A stretch of DNA of 64,000 nt from Branchinecta lynchi (lineage: Eukaryota > Arthropoda > Branchiopoda > Anostraca > Branchinectidae). Each line of letters opens with the position of its first letter. The first letter of the stretch is position 1. The stretch is from the NCBI GenBank assembly GCA_023053575.1, contig JAKZAP010000021.1:16306212-16370211 (forward strand). The letters run 5' to 3'. The notes below the pieces were generated by a model. The model was not told the origin of the DNA and made no database searches. It saw only the letters and a program-made list of their open reading frames with translations. A program made the translations under genes and the position numbers. Below are positions 33,366 through 43,950 of the stretch, piece after piece.

Positions 33366-34733
33366 TATGGCACTTGCAGCTCCGCTCAAGTGCCATATAC
33401 CGATCACTTTTGGGTCTGTCGGTCCGCTCCAGAAGCGCTAGGACGGTGAAATTTCGCAGACGTATCAGGACCCGAGCACACTAACTTGGAAATAGTCACT
33501 TCCCCGATCCGACCACCGTGGGGGGAGTGGAGGGGGGAATCCGGAATGTTGAGGTATGTACAACTCTTGAAGGGGTGACCGGATCTTAATGAAACTTGAT
33601 ATTTGGAACGACCTCGTGTTTCAGATGTCCTTTTTCAAGTCCGAACCTGATCCTATGTATGTGGGGGAGAGGGGAGTCGGGAGGGGGAATCTGAAATTTT
33701 GTGACACGCTTAAAGTGGAGCGACCAGGATAAAACTTGGTAGGAATAGCAAGCCCAAGTCCTAGGTACATAATTGATAGAACTGGGACGGATTGGGCACT
33801 GTGGAGGGAGTACGAGGGGTTTCGAGAATTCAAGTGATCCAGAGTTAAGGTACCTCCAGGTGGGCTATAGGAAGATGAAACTTGGCAGTCGTATCAGAGA
33901 CCTGACCAGGTTAGCTTGAAAGTTGTCAGTTCCCCCATGCGACCATGGGGGAACTGACGGATATTCAGTTTCAGTTTCAAATCCGGACCAGCTAGTTCGG
34001 GCACTTCCACAAAAGCTAGGACGATAAAACTTGGCAGGCATATCAGGGACCCCAAATGACAAGGTTGGAAATAGTTACTTCCCCCATCCGAGCACCGTGG
34101 GGGTAGTGGAGGGAGGGGGAATCCAGAATCTTGAGGTATTTATAACTTTTGAACGGGTGATCGGATCTCGATGAAACTTGATATTTGGAAAGACCTCATG
34201 CCTCAGACAACCCGTTTAAAATCCGGACCGGATCTGGTGACTTTTGGGTGGAGCTGGAGGGGGCAATCGGAAATCTTGGAAAACGCTATGAGTGGAGGGA
34301 TCGAGATGATACTTGGTGGGAAGACACCCAGCAAACACTAGATACATCATTGACATAACCGAGCCGATTCGGGCACTGTGGGGGGGGGGAGTGGAGTGAG
34401 GGGAATCCGGAATCTTGAGGTATTTATAAATTTGAACGGATGAAACTCGATGAAACTTGATATTTGGAAAGACCTCGTGCCTCACCTACGTGTCTTTAGG
34501 GGAATCCGGAATCTTGAGGTATTATAAATTTGAACGGGTGAAACTCGATGAAACTTGATATTTGGAAAGACCTCGTGCCTCACCTACGTGTCTTTAGGGG
34601 AATCCGGAATCTTGAGGTATTTATAAATTGAACGGGTGAATCTCGATGAAACTTGATATTTGGAAAGACCTCGTGCCTCACCTATGTGTCTACTCGTAAC
34701 AAGTGCCATATGAGCTCGTAGCTCTTGTTTTTC
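33366..34733 (+). repeat. CAAGTGCCAT-family element, copy 2
   Basis: The left end forms a hairpin, ATGGCACTTG then ten bases then CAAGTGCCAT. The right end reads CAAGTGCCATATGAGCTCGT then AGCTCTTG, with the GAGCT/AGCTC hairpin. Three direct units of about 98 bases (34400-34695) near the right end are specific to this copy. No coding capacity was found. Confidence 0.75.
34400..34695 (+). repeat. Three tandem ~98-bp units inside the CAAGTGCCAT element
   Basis: Each unit starts GGGGAATCCGGAATCTTGAG and ends with CTCACCTACGTGTCTTTA. Starts are at about 34400, 34499 and 34597. The units differ by a few bases, so the expansion is recent. Confidence 0.8.
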
Positions 34734-34879
34734 TACTAACTCAAAATTCGAATTCTCGGAAACTGCCCGGAAACTGCAATGGTCGTAACGAGAATTTTTC
34801 TTACTCGCAATATCGACTCAGGGTGCATTCTTGATATGTCAGCTAGCTCCCCGAGTCAAGCTTGAGTCAAGTTTTCAGT

Positions 34880-34985
34880 TCCTTTAATCTGTTTCAAGAT
34901 CTTAGTAGTAAAATGTTTAAGGAGTCTGGAAATTCTGGATGAAATATTAAATTTTTGGTATCCCATCGAAACCTTTGGTCTTGTT
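34880..34985 (-). repeat. GGGATCCC-family element, copy 9 (left end only)
   Basis: About 105 bases of the left terminus on the minus strand, recognisable by ATCCCATCGAAACCTTTGGT on the plus strand. Confidence 0.65.
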
Positions 34986-35310
34986 TTTTAAGCAGAAACA
35001 CCTAAACCATTAAACTGAACCGACAGCGAACCGCTATCTGTCATTCACAGTAGGCTAATGATGGTCAATGAGCAAAGTGTCGCCAGATGTGTATTCACCC
35101 TTCAATACATAGGCTAAGTCACCCACCAAGTTGAACTGCAGCAGACAGTGCACATTACCAGTAACAACTGGGAAAAAGACTAGTTCCTAAGATTCTACAG
35201 TGCTATCGCAGGGACATACAAGTGTGCATCCTATTTTGTGCCTCCAGTGAGATCTTGCACTAAAAAAAAATGGGTAGTGACAAATTCACTACTGTAATCT
35301 GTCGTGATAT

Positions 35311-35612
35311 TTGACAGTGGAAAACGGATACGTCAGCTGAGTTTTAGAGCTATTTTATTAGACATACTTGATCCTGTACTAAAAAAAAATACCTAGCGGA
35401 AAATTCACGACGCTGTCAGAACACTTGGGATGTAATCTGTTTTGATATTTGACAGTGCAAAACCGATAGGCCGACGTCAGCTGAATTTATTAGAGCTATT
35501 TTTATTAGATGCAGTTTTTTTTATTACTTTTGTTTTTTTCACAAGTTCCTTTTCCAATCTGAGCGGCTTCAGCCTGAAGAGGACCCTTGCCAAGAAGGGC
35601 TGAAATATAGCT
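35311..35612 (+). mobile_element. Foldback family A, rearranged fragments
   Basis: Two left-arm fragments (from about 35311 and 35440, each with TTTGACAGTG, GTCAGCTGA and AGAGCTATTTT) are followed by a right arm at 35567-35612 with TTCAGCCTGAAGAGGACCC and GAAATATAGCTCC. This looks like one foldback with a duplicated or re-inserted left arm. Confidence 0.6.
35576..35612 (+). ncRNA. Hammerhead-ribozyme-like motif (family A)
   Basis: Plus strand: AGC, CTGAAGA, GGACCC-loop-GGGCT, GAAA, TATA, GCT. The stem II base pair next to the core is G-U instead of G-C. Confidence 0.4.
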
Positions 35613-35860
35613 CCCTGTGACTCCGCCCCCACGCCCACCCTCCGTGCCACCTAGTGTGCAGTGGGATCTCGGTCCTTTGGACGTTATTGACTTCGACTTT
35701 TGGGCGAATGGGGTCCAGCAAAAAAGAAAAACCTTGCGAAAATACCTCCAGGCAACACCCAGTACACCCCCCCCCCCCCCCCGAGTCAATAGTCCCATAT
35801 CGGCCATGTCTAGACGTGCTTTTAAAATTCTGGAAATAAGAATAAATTTGTATAAAAAGT

Positions 35861-36064
35861 ATGGTAGAGGCAAGAAGCCAGCGAGCCGACCTGACGCGTT
35901 TACATTTAACTTGCCTGTCTAGGGAAAATCCTGAAGTGCTTGCAGTTTTCGCTAGCGACGCCGAATTCGCCTATAGGGCGTTCTGTGGACACCAGGCTGT
36001 ATGTTCAAGGTGTTTTGCCAGTGAGCCGAAAAATCAAGTAGTATCCAAAGTAACACACCTCTGC
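35861..36064 (+). CDS. Unassigned Cys-rich ORF 1
   Basis: The frame includes SRENPEVLAVFASDAEFAYR followed by AFCGHQAVCSRCF. CGH-x(3)-C-x(2)-C with an earlier Cys resembles the second half of a RING or similar zinc-binding domain. Only part of such a domain is present and no flanking exon was identified. It lies in intron 2, 249 bases after a family A foldback. It could be a transposon ORF remnant. Confidence 0.25.
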
Positions 36065-36279
36065 TAAATGAATAAATGTGTTTTTTTTGTGGTGTAAATA
36101 ATTGTGTGGAGTACTTCTGTACATGGTTTCACCCTCTTATTCCTTACTTCATTTTTTTTTTTTTTTTTTTTTTTTTAATAGTACATTCTCGTAAGCATTG
36201 CTTTTGCTGTGCTATTTATGAGACCCTCGATTCTTTTGTTAAACTATTCTACTACTACATTTCCCATCTTTCTTAAACT

Positions 36280-36450
36280 GTTGAATGATCGGGAATATAC
36301 GAAAGGAGAGGACGAAGAGAAAATAAAAGAAACAGCCGTAAACCTAAGAAGTGTGATGCTGAATCGAGACTGCTTAGAATGCAAAGGGATCCAAGGATCT
36401 TTCTGTATGCTTTGTGCCAAGTTAACCCATCTAGAGGTGCTAGTACTTCA
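36280..36450 (+). CDS. Unassigned Cys-rich open stretch 2
   Basis: In the frame open from 36209 to 36583 the part from LLNDREYTKGEDEEKIKE to RDCLECKGIQGSFCMLC looks protein-like: charged residues, then a C-x(2)-C-x(6)-C-x(2)-C spacing. The 5' 70 bases are T-rich and more like intron; a possible donor (GGTGCTAG) follows at about 36435. It may belong with the ORF at 35861 but the joint is not visible. Confidence 0.25.
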
Positions 36451-36746
36451 GACGGTGACCGCTAGATCGATGTGGCCGTCGACACTGCACATTGCACATA
36501 TATTGGGGTCCCGTTGGGCACCTAACTGTACTACGGGTTCTACCCATGTTGATTTATTTTCTTTTTCTATCTCGTTATGTTAGTTATTTTTTCGTTAGTT
36601 TAGTTTACTCAGAAACAGTACAAGAAAGCCAGGCTGTAGCTCCCTTTCAAGTCCAAATGTCGATATGTCGATTCGTTGTCGTGGGGCCCTTAAAAGGAGC
36701 GGGACAGGTTCCCACTCTGCCTATTTGATAATCCGACACTTACAGT

Positions 36747-36919
36747 CAGGCCCGTATCCAGGAATTTATTTGGGGGGGGGGGGGGGGGGGGTTGCCTGCG
36801 GGTCGGACAAAAAAGACATAGATCAGAGGGAAAAGTCTATAAAAGTTTTTACTTTTGTATGTTTCGGGGGGGGGGGCTCAACCCTTCTAACCCACCCCCT
36901 TCCCCTGGATACGGACCCG
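36747..36919. mobile_element. hAT-like MITE, copy 3, perfect 8-bp target duplication
   Basis: The ends are CAGGCCCGTATCCAGG and CCTGGATACGGACCCG. The flanking 8-mers CTTACAGT at 36739-36746 and 36920-36927 are identical. A G run of about 18 bases lies near the left end. Confidence 0.85.
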
Positions 36920-37315
36920 CTTACAGTACATAGGTCATTCGGCCACACCAATTCCCCCTTGTGCACTCTGAGAAGGATAATTAACCCTGCTATAACCGGT
37001 TTTCCATTGCCGCTGTTGAACTTTTCCCGACCGAAACCAGGCAAGTACAAGGACACTCACCTTTTCGCGATACATCTTTTATTTACCGATACTGGTTTCT
37101 GGGTAATCTGCTATAGCCGAGGAGCCTACGGTCCAGCAGTCAAGCCAAGGCGAAACCGCAAAAGACTTTGATTCCCAGAATCCTTGAAGCGTGTAACGGA
37201 AAATTGAAGTGACGTAACTGACCAGGCAGTAGGCCGTCCTTGATGACATAAAGTTGGACATGTTTGTACGGTGCTTTAGTTCACCCTCGTCACAATTTAA
37301 GAAGTTGTTTGAGTG

Positions 37316-38030
37316 TTTTTGGGATCCCAAAACGTAAGTGGCGGGATACCCATGACATCGCAGAAGTTGTCCGTCTGTCCGTCTGTGCGCACCATAACTC
37401 TCGAAGGGAATTAGATATTTTGATGAAACTTGGTGTGAGGATTCTTTGGGTCTAGCGTAAGATGGAGTTCGTAGATAGGATCTGTAGCCCTATATTTAGG
37501 GGTGGGGAGGGGGTTTAAATTAAGGGGCAAATGAAATACTTTTAAACAGATAATATGATAGTCGATTATGGGGTAAGAAGGTGAAACACGATGGTGACGA
37601 AAACCATTTTTTTATCGGACAAGTAGTTAGCCCGGAATCCGGCCAAAACCGGAAAGTCTGTTAAAAGCTAAAGTTCTATCTGAAGTTGGTTAGATGTTCG
37701 ATTTAGGAGTATGAGGAAATGCTGAACTTGATGGTGAAAACCATTTTCTCGCCGGAAAAGTAGTTCGCCTGGAATCCGGCCCAAACCGGAAAGTTTGTTA
37801 AAAGTAAAAGTTTTATTTGGAGTCGATTAGATGTTCGATTTAGGGGTAAGAAAACATGCGAAAGACTTTTGTGAAAAAAATTCTACCCGGGCAAGTAGTT
37901 CGCCCGGAATCCGGCCAAAACCGGAAAAAGTTAAAGTTTTATTTGTAGTTGATTAGATATCCGATTTACGGGTAAGAAGAGATGCTGAATCCCTGTATGA
38001 AAATAATTTTTTTCCCGGACATATAGTTTT
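37316..38030 (-). repeat. GGGATCCC-family element, copy 10
   Basis: The minus-strand right end and four internal units are present. The copy stops inside a unit 32 bases before the TA-flanked MITE at 38062. Confidence 0.75.
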
Positions 38031-38061
38031 AAGATCCTCAGTAGTTTCGAACTACTACCTA

Positions 38062-38232
38062 CGCTGTAAAAAGTTTCTCTGATTAAGGATTAAAGTTAAC
38101 TGTAACATTTGCTACTGGGATTAACCTTAGCCCTAATGAGATAAGTTTAATCCGAATTAGAGATAAGATTATCTTTTTAAAGACAAGATTAATCCCAGTA
38201 GCGAATACTGCAAGATTTTTTTTTGGACAGTG
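38062..38232. mobile_element. TA-flanked MITE (CGCTGTAAA), copy 4
   Basis: A 171-base diverged copy with one terminal substitution (CGCTG for CACTG), flanked by TA at 38060-38061 and 38233-38234. It sits 32 bases after a GGGATCCC-family copy. Confidence 0.75.
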
Positions 38233-38626
38233 TAGGGCCTAACTTTGGAAGGGACTCCGGCATCTCTTAATTATATGTAAACGTAAAAATTAGAATGTAA
38301 GAAAAACGAGTATAGCCAGTGCTTGTGCATTTCCGAGTCTGCTTGTTGTATAGCCAAAGCACGTGAAATACAAAAAAAAAAAATTAAGTTTGTTTTTGCT
38401 AAATTAGCAAAATGAACTGCAAAGGGGCGCTGGATATCTATGTCCGGGCCTGATACTCGGTAAGGTTTCCCCATCCATTTCTGAGTATTATACAAAATTT
38501 GGTTAACTCTCCGAGCTAACCGAAGTGTGACCAGGGTGATAGGAAGTAGCACCTAATCAGATAATCATTGGATAATTGACTTTACATTGACCTATTTCAG
38601 AAGGAAAATACAAAAGTAGGTCAAAT

Positions 38627-38886
38627 TATATTTGACGGTGCAAAACGGATAAGTCAGCTACATTTTCTTAGAGCTATATTTCGGCCCTTCTTAGCAAGGG
38701 TCCTCTTCAGGCTCGAGCCGCTCAAGCTGGAAAATGAAAAAACAGTTAAAGCAAGAATTTATTTAAGAAAGAATCTTTAACTGTTTTTCCAGAAGTTCAT
38801 TTTTCAGCTTGAGCCTGAAGAGGACGCTTGCCAGGAAGGGCCGGAATATAGTTATAATAAAATGTAGCCGACTATATGCTACGGGA
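38627..38886. mobile_element. Foldback family A, two-armed palindrome
   Basis: The left arm, from TTTGACGGTGCAAAACGG through AGAGCTATATTTCGGCCC to GCTCGAGCCGCTCAAGC, is mirrored by a right arm ending TAGTTATAATAAAATGTAGC. The roughly 80-base spacer is itself palindromic (TTAACTGTTTTTCC / AAAAAACAGTTAAAG). The left arm keeps an intact hammerhead core on the minus strand; the right arm has GGAA instead of GAAA. Confidence 0.75.
38671..38714 (-). ncRNA. Hammerhead-ribozyme-like motif (family A)
   Basis: Same layout as 14303-14346 with GAGC/GCTC stem I, intact CTGAAGA and GAAA, and one loop change (TTGCTAAGAA). The substitution lies in the loop, consistent with a constrained stem. Confidence 0.5.
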
Positions 38887-40217
38887 TTCAAAAAATAAAA
38901 CAAATAAACCCCTTCAGAATACCCTATTCTGCTCTGATGTGGGATACAGTTTATTGTAGGAATGGACCCAGTCGGGTTTAAGTAGAAACCCTAAATAGCA
39001 TAGGTACTTAAATAACGGTAATAACATGACCATTAAAAACCGGCTGGAACCACGTAAAACCTGGGAATCTAAAACAAGGTTGGAATAATATATATAGCGT
39101 ATGAGTTTTCAAAAGATCATACGACATAATAATTTAAGGAAACAATTAATGATATAATGTTTCACCTTCACTTAAACAATGAATATTAACCTAGTTATTT
39201 CTAAATTTAGCGCCTGTTGGACACATTTCAAAACTTTCTTGTGGATTTCATGATCCCGGGAACCTAAAGCAACCGCCCTGCTTAGAAAGTGATATTCTAG
39301 TTGTGATATACGTGTAAAACGACGTCATTCGTCAAAATGCATAATTCGTCGTAACTGTTGTTTATGTTATAGTTATTTGATTTTTAGTTCTGAAATAAGT
39401 GTAAATTGTAAATGATCACTTACAGTGATTCAAATTGTATATAAGTAGTATTATTTGTGACAAAATTATGACAAAGATGTTGATGTTATTATATTTATGA
39501 CGAAAAATCCAATGTTCGGCTTGCCCGTGAAGGAATTTTGAAAATAAATTGAAATGAATTGAATTGAATGTGACACTGGAGCAGGGAGTGGGAAACATTA
39601 TGGGGACTGGTGTTTCAGGCTAAACCAGGGCTGCACTACAACATCTTGAGGTCAGGCAGTCCACTGTCAGTGGAAGAATGAATGAATTAGTGCATCTTTT
39701 TATTTACCCACTTCTACAAAATAGAGATAGTGGAGTACATAGAGAAAAGAAAGAAATACAACTTAAATTAGAATACAAATTTACACTTCGAACAGATTAC
39801 ACTTCAAACAAACGGACAAGACCGTGATGCGGAGAAAACGCGGCGACCGACAGATTCCTATGCAGCTCGTCCGGTTTAACAGTTATATTTGTTCCTTAAA
39901 ATTTATTTATAATTTTTTGGTTTTCATACCAAATTAGCAAGTGGAGGAGGATTTTACAGTAGCGAAAGTATGGTATTCCAATAGCTGCTATATCCTTTTT
40001 CTTCAGCAGGGGGTAAAGTCCAGGAAGAGAACTTGGGTACGAGAATAACGGTTCAGAAACAGTGCGGGCTCGGGTCGTAGCCTATTACTATTTCTTACAG
40101 TTATTCCCTAGATTAAGCCTGCTTGCTAGACGAGATTCCCGACTTAACTATTCTATGTCGTTTCAGATTGAAATCGCGAACTGAACTGATTGATTCAAAG
40201 TTTTCATTTCGTTCCAG
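38887..40217. other. Intron 2, no gene recognised
   Basis: AT-rich. Weak LINE-like tails at 39530-39575 (GAATTGAATTGAATG) and 39670-39800. Ends at the exon 3 acceptor. Confidence 0.45.
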
Positions 40218-40366
40218 CACTTCTCAAAGCAAGCCAGCGATGCGCGGGAGCTCGCCGAGTCGCGCCTGCGCGCGTGCGAACAGCTCGAGCTATCAGTGGC
40301 GGAATTGGAAAGGTCTAATCAGGGACTTCGAAAGGAACTGCGGGAAGAGAAGCATAGAACAAGAAG
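40218..40366 (+). CDS. CDR2-like gene, coding exon 3
   Basis: This 149-base exon follows the strong acceptor TTTCATTTCGTTCCAG and is followed by donor GTGAGA at 40367. It opens in phase 0, matching exon 2, and encodes HFSKQASDARELAESRLRAC at its start, then EQLELSVAELERSNQGL and a basic stretch EEKHRTR. It aligns without gaps to the human CDR2 segment containing TKQ, YEQLD, ELEETNQKL. The SRLRxxEQLE-S-x-x-ELER form resembles arthropod members as I remember them. Heptad-like Leu and Ala spacing predicts a continuing coiled coil. The exon is GC-rich compared with the AT-rich intron sequence around it. It leaves two bases (AG) for the next exon. Confidence 0.88.
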
Positions 40367-40397
40367 GTGAGAGTTTAAACTTTAAAGCATATAGAAC

Positions 40398-40983
40398 TTG
40401 AAATTGGTGTCATGTCTTTTTTTCAAGTCCCCAATTCTACTGCCAGAAATTACCGCATATCGATCTTGGTTGGACGAGGGGGCAGGATGCTGCTTGCCCC
40501 ACAAACAGCTTTTCGGTTATCAACTCCTCCCTTACTCTCAAAGCAGCATGGCGCTAATCTGTGCTTTACCGACAGATCTGAGCCTCGTTTTTGTTGCATG
40601 CTGCAGCTCCACTTCTCGGCCGATTCTGGACTGGTTCTTTCTACATCCGTTTTTGCAGTGCAGTGCTTCCGAGGAAGACGACAGCGCTTCTCGAGAATCA
40701 CGGACTTGCTCACCGACCAAGTCCGTGCTTCCCTGCAAGGTGCTGCAGCGCTGCCGCTTCAACCACGAGGAAAGTGAATCCAAAAACGCATATTGTGCAA
40801 AAGCAAAGAAGTGCTGCAGCAGCGATGCGCCAGCGCTGTTGCAACAGAAACGAGGTTCTTATCTCCTTTCCCGCGGGTCACGCATGCTCTTTTGTAATTG
40901 ACGGCTTGTCTAGAAAAGTTTGTGTTAGAGTAAAGCTACCGACTTTACAGAAAGTGGACCTTAAAGACGCTGTATCTGTTTAA
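40398..40983 (+). other. GC-rich, open stretch after exon 3; no supported gene
   Basis: This stretch is richer in G+C and CpG than its surroundings, lacks recognised repeats and stays open in several frames on both strands. An acceptor-like pyrimidine tract with CAG lies near 40660 and a possible donor at 40740. The frame spelling RITDLLTDQVRASLQ could be coiled coil, but it fits CDR2 less well than the exon at 59258 and needs a poor acceptor. It might be an alternative exon or a CpG-rich regulatory segment. Confidence 0.2.
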
Positions 40984-42064
40984 AACCAACACTTTTTCTA
41001 CGAATCGTACAAAGTGCAAAACTTTAACAGCAATCACTTTCTCGCTCGTCGCTCTCCCTGTTTTGTATTGATGGCTGGGCTGGGACACACCTGTATAAGA
41101 TAGGAATGAATAATTTAATAGCCGATTGGCCATATAGAAATAATGTACATAACAGAATTATAAAACAAAACAAAAATATCTCCTTCAGCCTAAGCTGACT
41201 GCGAATCATATTCGACGAAAAAAAATTCGTATCCTTTTGTTTCAGACGTCCCTTTATTTCGCCTAAGCATCCTTTGCCAATTGGCTTATTTTAATTACTG
41301 TATCGTTATTTTTGGCGAATTGGCGACAAGAACTTCAACATAATATTATACCCAGTAAGAAAATGTCCCCTGGGATCTGAGAGTTGCTCGCATTCTACCA
41401 GAAAATGCAGTGCATTGCCTAATAGTAACTAGCTATACCTAGGGTATGTCGGCTCTACCCTAGCCTCCAAAGGCATCTCTCATTCACCAGATGAGAGTGG
41501 CCATACTATTTGGTCCCAATCTCTGGCTACTGGCAGATCTCCCTGTATGGAAGGTAGCCAAAAGGTTGGGAATGTTGGGATGGGCTTTGCTGGTTTAAAG
41601 GAACAAACAACTAATACTGCACCCTGCAGTTACTTTGGTGTGATTTCTCCGTGTGTGTTTGAAGGAGTCAGTTACACTACGACAATCCGACAGTATTTCC
41701 TGGTCTAATGGAATATTTAAGAAAAATTGAACTTATGGATTTGTATTATAATCAAAAAAATTGTGTGGTTTGTCCTATGATTTCAAAGGGAACTTGCTGT
41801 TTTGTTTTCTTTGTTTTATTCTTGTTTGATAATCTTTTTATTCTCTCATTTAAATTGTTTGTTAATAGTCATTCCATTTATAATTGATTTCAAATGCGTT
41901 AGTGTTGTCGTTTGTAGGCGACAAATCCCCTAAGGTTTTGCATTACATATTAGTTTATTCCTCGAAAAGCTGGCGGTATCTGTGGGGTGTGTAAAAAACT
42001 TCTCAAATGTTGGATATCAATCAATCGATCAAGTTTAATCCAAATAGCTAAAAGCTAGAAGAGG
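40984..42064. other. Intron 3, no gene recognised
   Basis: A relic of the foldback outer end (CTTCAGCCTAAGCTGACTGC) at 41185 and otherwise AT-rich sequence. Confidence 0.45.
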
Positions 42065-42234
42065 AATACAAATACCCCCCCCCCCCGAAACACACACAAA
42101 TAGTCATTTTTATAGGCTTTTCCCTCTGGTCTATGTCTTTTTTGTCCGACCCGCAGGCAACCCCCCCCCCCCCCCCCCCCCCCCCCCCGAAAGGCACCCC
42201 CCTCCCCCTAAACAAATTCCTGGATACGGGCCTG
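42065..42234. mobile_element. hAT-like MITE, copy 4, left terminus lost
   Basis: The right terminus CCTGGATACGGGCCTG and the internal phrase are intact, with a C run of about 31 bases. The left terminal repeat is missing, so the target duplication cannot be tested. Confidence 0.65.
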
Positions 42235-43474
42235 GATGAAACTACGTAAAAATTGGGCAGAAGAATTAGCAGGATATGGAGAAGACTGATTGCCAGTATT
42301 CCTCTCGGACCGACGCACGGCAGGCGGGAGGGAAGGGGGTAATAGACGGGCCACCTGGGGACAACACACTATCTTATGTAGCGTTTACACGGACAACAAA
42401 TCCCGTCGAGTAGAAAGGAATTCCGGTCGACTCGAAAGGATTCCGTTCGTGAAGACCACTAGAAAAAAATTCTAGCAGGACGAGAATCCTTTCATGATGA
42501 AAGGAATTCCGGTCTACTTGAAAGGAATCTCGTCGGCGGCGCTGGTAAAAAGAAGAAAAAAAAGACTAGCTGGCTTTTGACAGCAGAGTCATCAGCACTG
42601 ATGTCATAAATGCTCTGAAAATATTTTTTGATTGGCTAGTGATTTTTTTTTGTCAGATCTTCTGGTTTTGAAGAATTGTTTTTTCCCCTCTGCGTGTGAA
42701 CATAATCTTGTCACCGAGATCGGATTCTGTTCAAGTGTTCCTGTACTTGTAAACGCAGCATTAGCTCCAAATTTGTTTGAAAGATATACAACTTTGTCTG
42801 AAATACTATGTGTCAAGATGATACATAGTAGGTGTCATCTTGACAGTGGCTAAGAAGAGGGTGGGTGTGGATGGATCAGTAGCTGAAGATTGATTTAAAA
42901 AAATACTGGCACAGACTTAAATTGGGCCAAGCCAATATTTATCCTTCTAAGTACCTCTTCAGATTGTTTTAAAAGGTTCTGCGGTGCATGTTTGACCTTT
43001 TAGTCGGTATGCTGTAATTGTTCACGCATGATTGAGTATTCCGAATTTCTGAGATCGTTGACTTCTTGGCAGCTCTGACATAAATTAGCGATTGCTCTCT
43101 GGCTGAAACACATAGTAGGCTATGTGTATTGTAATATATCTTTAATATTTATGGCTATAAAATATCTAAATGGAAATATTATAATATGTGTAAATATATA
43201 AGCTTTAAAAGAATCGATAGGAATGTTTAATGAAAATATTTGTAGGTAGAAGTGATTGATAAACATTTTGGATTGATAATGGGAAGCTTAAAGAATAGTT
43301 TAACAGTTGAAATGGAGATGTTTTTCAAGTTTAAAGTTTGCATGATTATTTTGTTTTGGAAAGTGTAGATGACGTTAAAGATTTAAAGGAAATATTAAAG
43401 TCATCGAGCCGGGGACGAGTCGTAGCCCAAAAATTAAAAAATCTGATTTTTATCGTAAAATATACTATGAATGA
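42235..43474. other. Intron 3, no gene recognised
   Basis: Short repeats of GGAATTCCGGTC and its variants at 42415-42535 (five occurrences of an AAAGGAAT-type motif) stand out. The rest is AT-rich. Confidence 0.4.
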
Positions 43475-43665
43475 ATGTTCTTTGAGCCCAAGCTGACTTT
43501 GAAACATTTATTCAAACAATGTTTACAACGGATACGTCAGCTACGGTTCTTCGTCAGCGATATTTCGGCCCTTCTTGGCAAGGGAGGCTGTCAATCCTCT
43601 GGTTCAACTTCGGGGAAGGAAACAAACCTGTAATCTATAATCTGTAATCTAATTACAGGTTTCTT
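43475..43665. mobile_element. Foldback family B, one arm with a core deletion
   Basis: It starts TTCTTTGAGCCCAAGCTGAC and runs through GTCAGCTACGGTTCTTCGTC to CTTCGGGGAAGGAAACAAAC. About 13 bases containing the CTGACGA box are missing, so the hammerhead is destroyed. Confidence 0.65.
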
Positions 43666-43950
43666 GGAACTAAGTACCAGACCAATTGACCTTTTTAAAT
43701 TGAGGCTACAAGTGCGTATGATAAATGAGAAGGAGAGGTAGGCAGTCAAGAGATAATCAGCTTAATTAGACAAATTGATAAATAAATCATTTGCGGGTGT
43801 CTTACCTAGTGTATGATTGATTTCTGATGAGGAATTTTCTGTCGGCTGCTCAGCAGTAGACCTTTCTTTAACATTGAGAGTCTAGCATTGTACGTGTAGG
43901 CGAGACTAAGACAGAGGTCGCACTTTTTAAAGGGAATACCTCTATTTATT

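Noticed and set aside
36151..36176. Poly-T run as a terminator or processed retrocopy tail
   Set aside because: No adjacent RNA polymerase III gene or inverse-strand retrocopy was found; it may simply be an AT-rich tract.
36665..37171. 168-codon frame with a glycine run
   Set aside because: The glycine run is the poly-G tract of the hAT-like MITE, and the frame crosses both MITE borders.
40652..40740. Candidate exon 4 spelling RITDLLTDQVRASLQ
   Set aside because: It needs a poor acceptor at GGAAG, skipping better CAG sites, and a three-residue insertion. The exon at 59258 fits without gaps.
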